Source of the DNA: DUQU01 sp964481475
Lineage (GTDB): Bacteria > Bacillota_I > Bacilli_A > Acholeplasmatales > UBA5453
Length of the DNA: 6,328 nucleotides
Assembly (NCBI GenBank): GCA_964481475.1
Contig: CAYZTG010000035.1
Span: 1 to 6,328 of the forward strand
Direction: 5' to 3'
Within the stretch, counting starts at the first letter, position 1, and every line of letters starts with the position of its first letter. The notes below the pieces were generated by a model that was given only the letters and a program-made list of their open reading frames with translations, was not told where the DNA came from and did not search any database. Below, piece after piece: positions 6,269-6,328 of this stretch. A program made the translations under genes and the position numbers.

Positions 6269-6328
6269 TATTCTAACACCCCTTTTAATGCCTCAATAAG
6301 TTTAGTAATTGAGTTCCCAGAAACTGTT
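6268..6328 (-). CDS. rnfG: RnfG C-terminal end (partial), with FMN-attachment-like motif
   Basis: Only the last 19 codons and a TAA stop are inside the window. They read TVSGNSITKLIEALKGVLE. The SGNSIT stretch fits the pattern SGA(S/T)xT of RnfG/NqrC FMN-binding domains, in which the final Thr carries covalent FMN, followed by the usual C-terminal helix. Position immediately before rnfE is exactly where rnfG belongs in rnfCDGEAB. The Ala of the motif is replaced by Asn. With so few residues the call rests on motif plus gene order. Confidence 0.72.
   Translation of the reverse strand, partial: TVSGNSITKLIEALKGVLE

Noticed and set aside
1..6328. Mycoplasma-type genetic code (TGA read as Trp)
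   Set aside because: TGA ends two genes exactly at operon overlaps, and Trp in conserved motifs is TGG.
1..6328. CRISPR arrays, tRNA/rRNA genes, insertion sequences, phage or plasmid features
   Set aside because: Nearly all bases are taken up by conserved housekeeping-type genes, and the only inverted repeats seen are the two terminators and the cre-like site.

Overview
The window is a gene-dense, AT-rich stretch in which every supported gene lies on the minus strand, so transcription runs from high to low coordinates. The low G+C, purine-rich Shine-Dalgarno sites (AAGGAGGAG, GGAG, AGAGGT), short rho-independent terminators and a cre-like box point to a low-GC Gram-positive (Bacillota/Mycoplasmatota-type) bacterium. 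TGA is used as a stop (ends of pntAB and of the 66-residue gene) and Trp is TGG (phosphopantetheinyl transferase), so this is the standard bacterial code and not the Mycoplasma code. An anaerobic or fermentative lineage near Erysipelotrichia, Haloplasma or Izemoplasmatales would fit, but that placement is inference.

Layout in transcription order. (1) 6328-4485 is the distal part of an rnf operon: the C-terminal end of rnfG with a flavinylation-like motif, rnfE, rnfA, a 66-codon gene for a membrane-anchored four-cysteine protein, and a very short rnfB. The genes overlap by 1-4 bases or are separated by 1 base. A strong hairpin plus T-run (4481-4451) begins three bases after the rnfB stop. (2) 4424-2917 holds an Sfp-type phosphopantetheinyl transferase and a diacylglycerol/lipid kinase, 2 bases apart and closed by a second terminator (2904-2876). 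There is almost no room for their own promoter. (3) 2855-2806 is a promoter region with an extended -10 and a cre-like palindrome on the -35. (4) 2773-1 is the three-subunit, proton-translocating NAD(P) transhydrogenase operon pntAA-pntAB-pntB; pntB runs off the left edge roughly 20 residues before its expected end.

Functionally the window joins two membrane redox-coupling machines. Rnf links reduced ferredoxin and NAD+ to an ion gradient. Transhydrogenase normally uses the proton gradient to move hydride from NADH to NADP+. The two features most worth a second look are in Rnf: RnfB keeps its membrane anchor and the four-cysteine Fe-S domain but has no ferredoxin module, and an unrecognised small Cys-rich membrane protein sits between rnfA and rnfB. 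A third point is that the transhydrogenase appears to lack a histidine at both places where I recall families carrying the proton-channel histidine. No tRNA, rRNA, CRISPR, insertion sequence or phage-type feature was seen.
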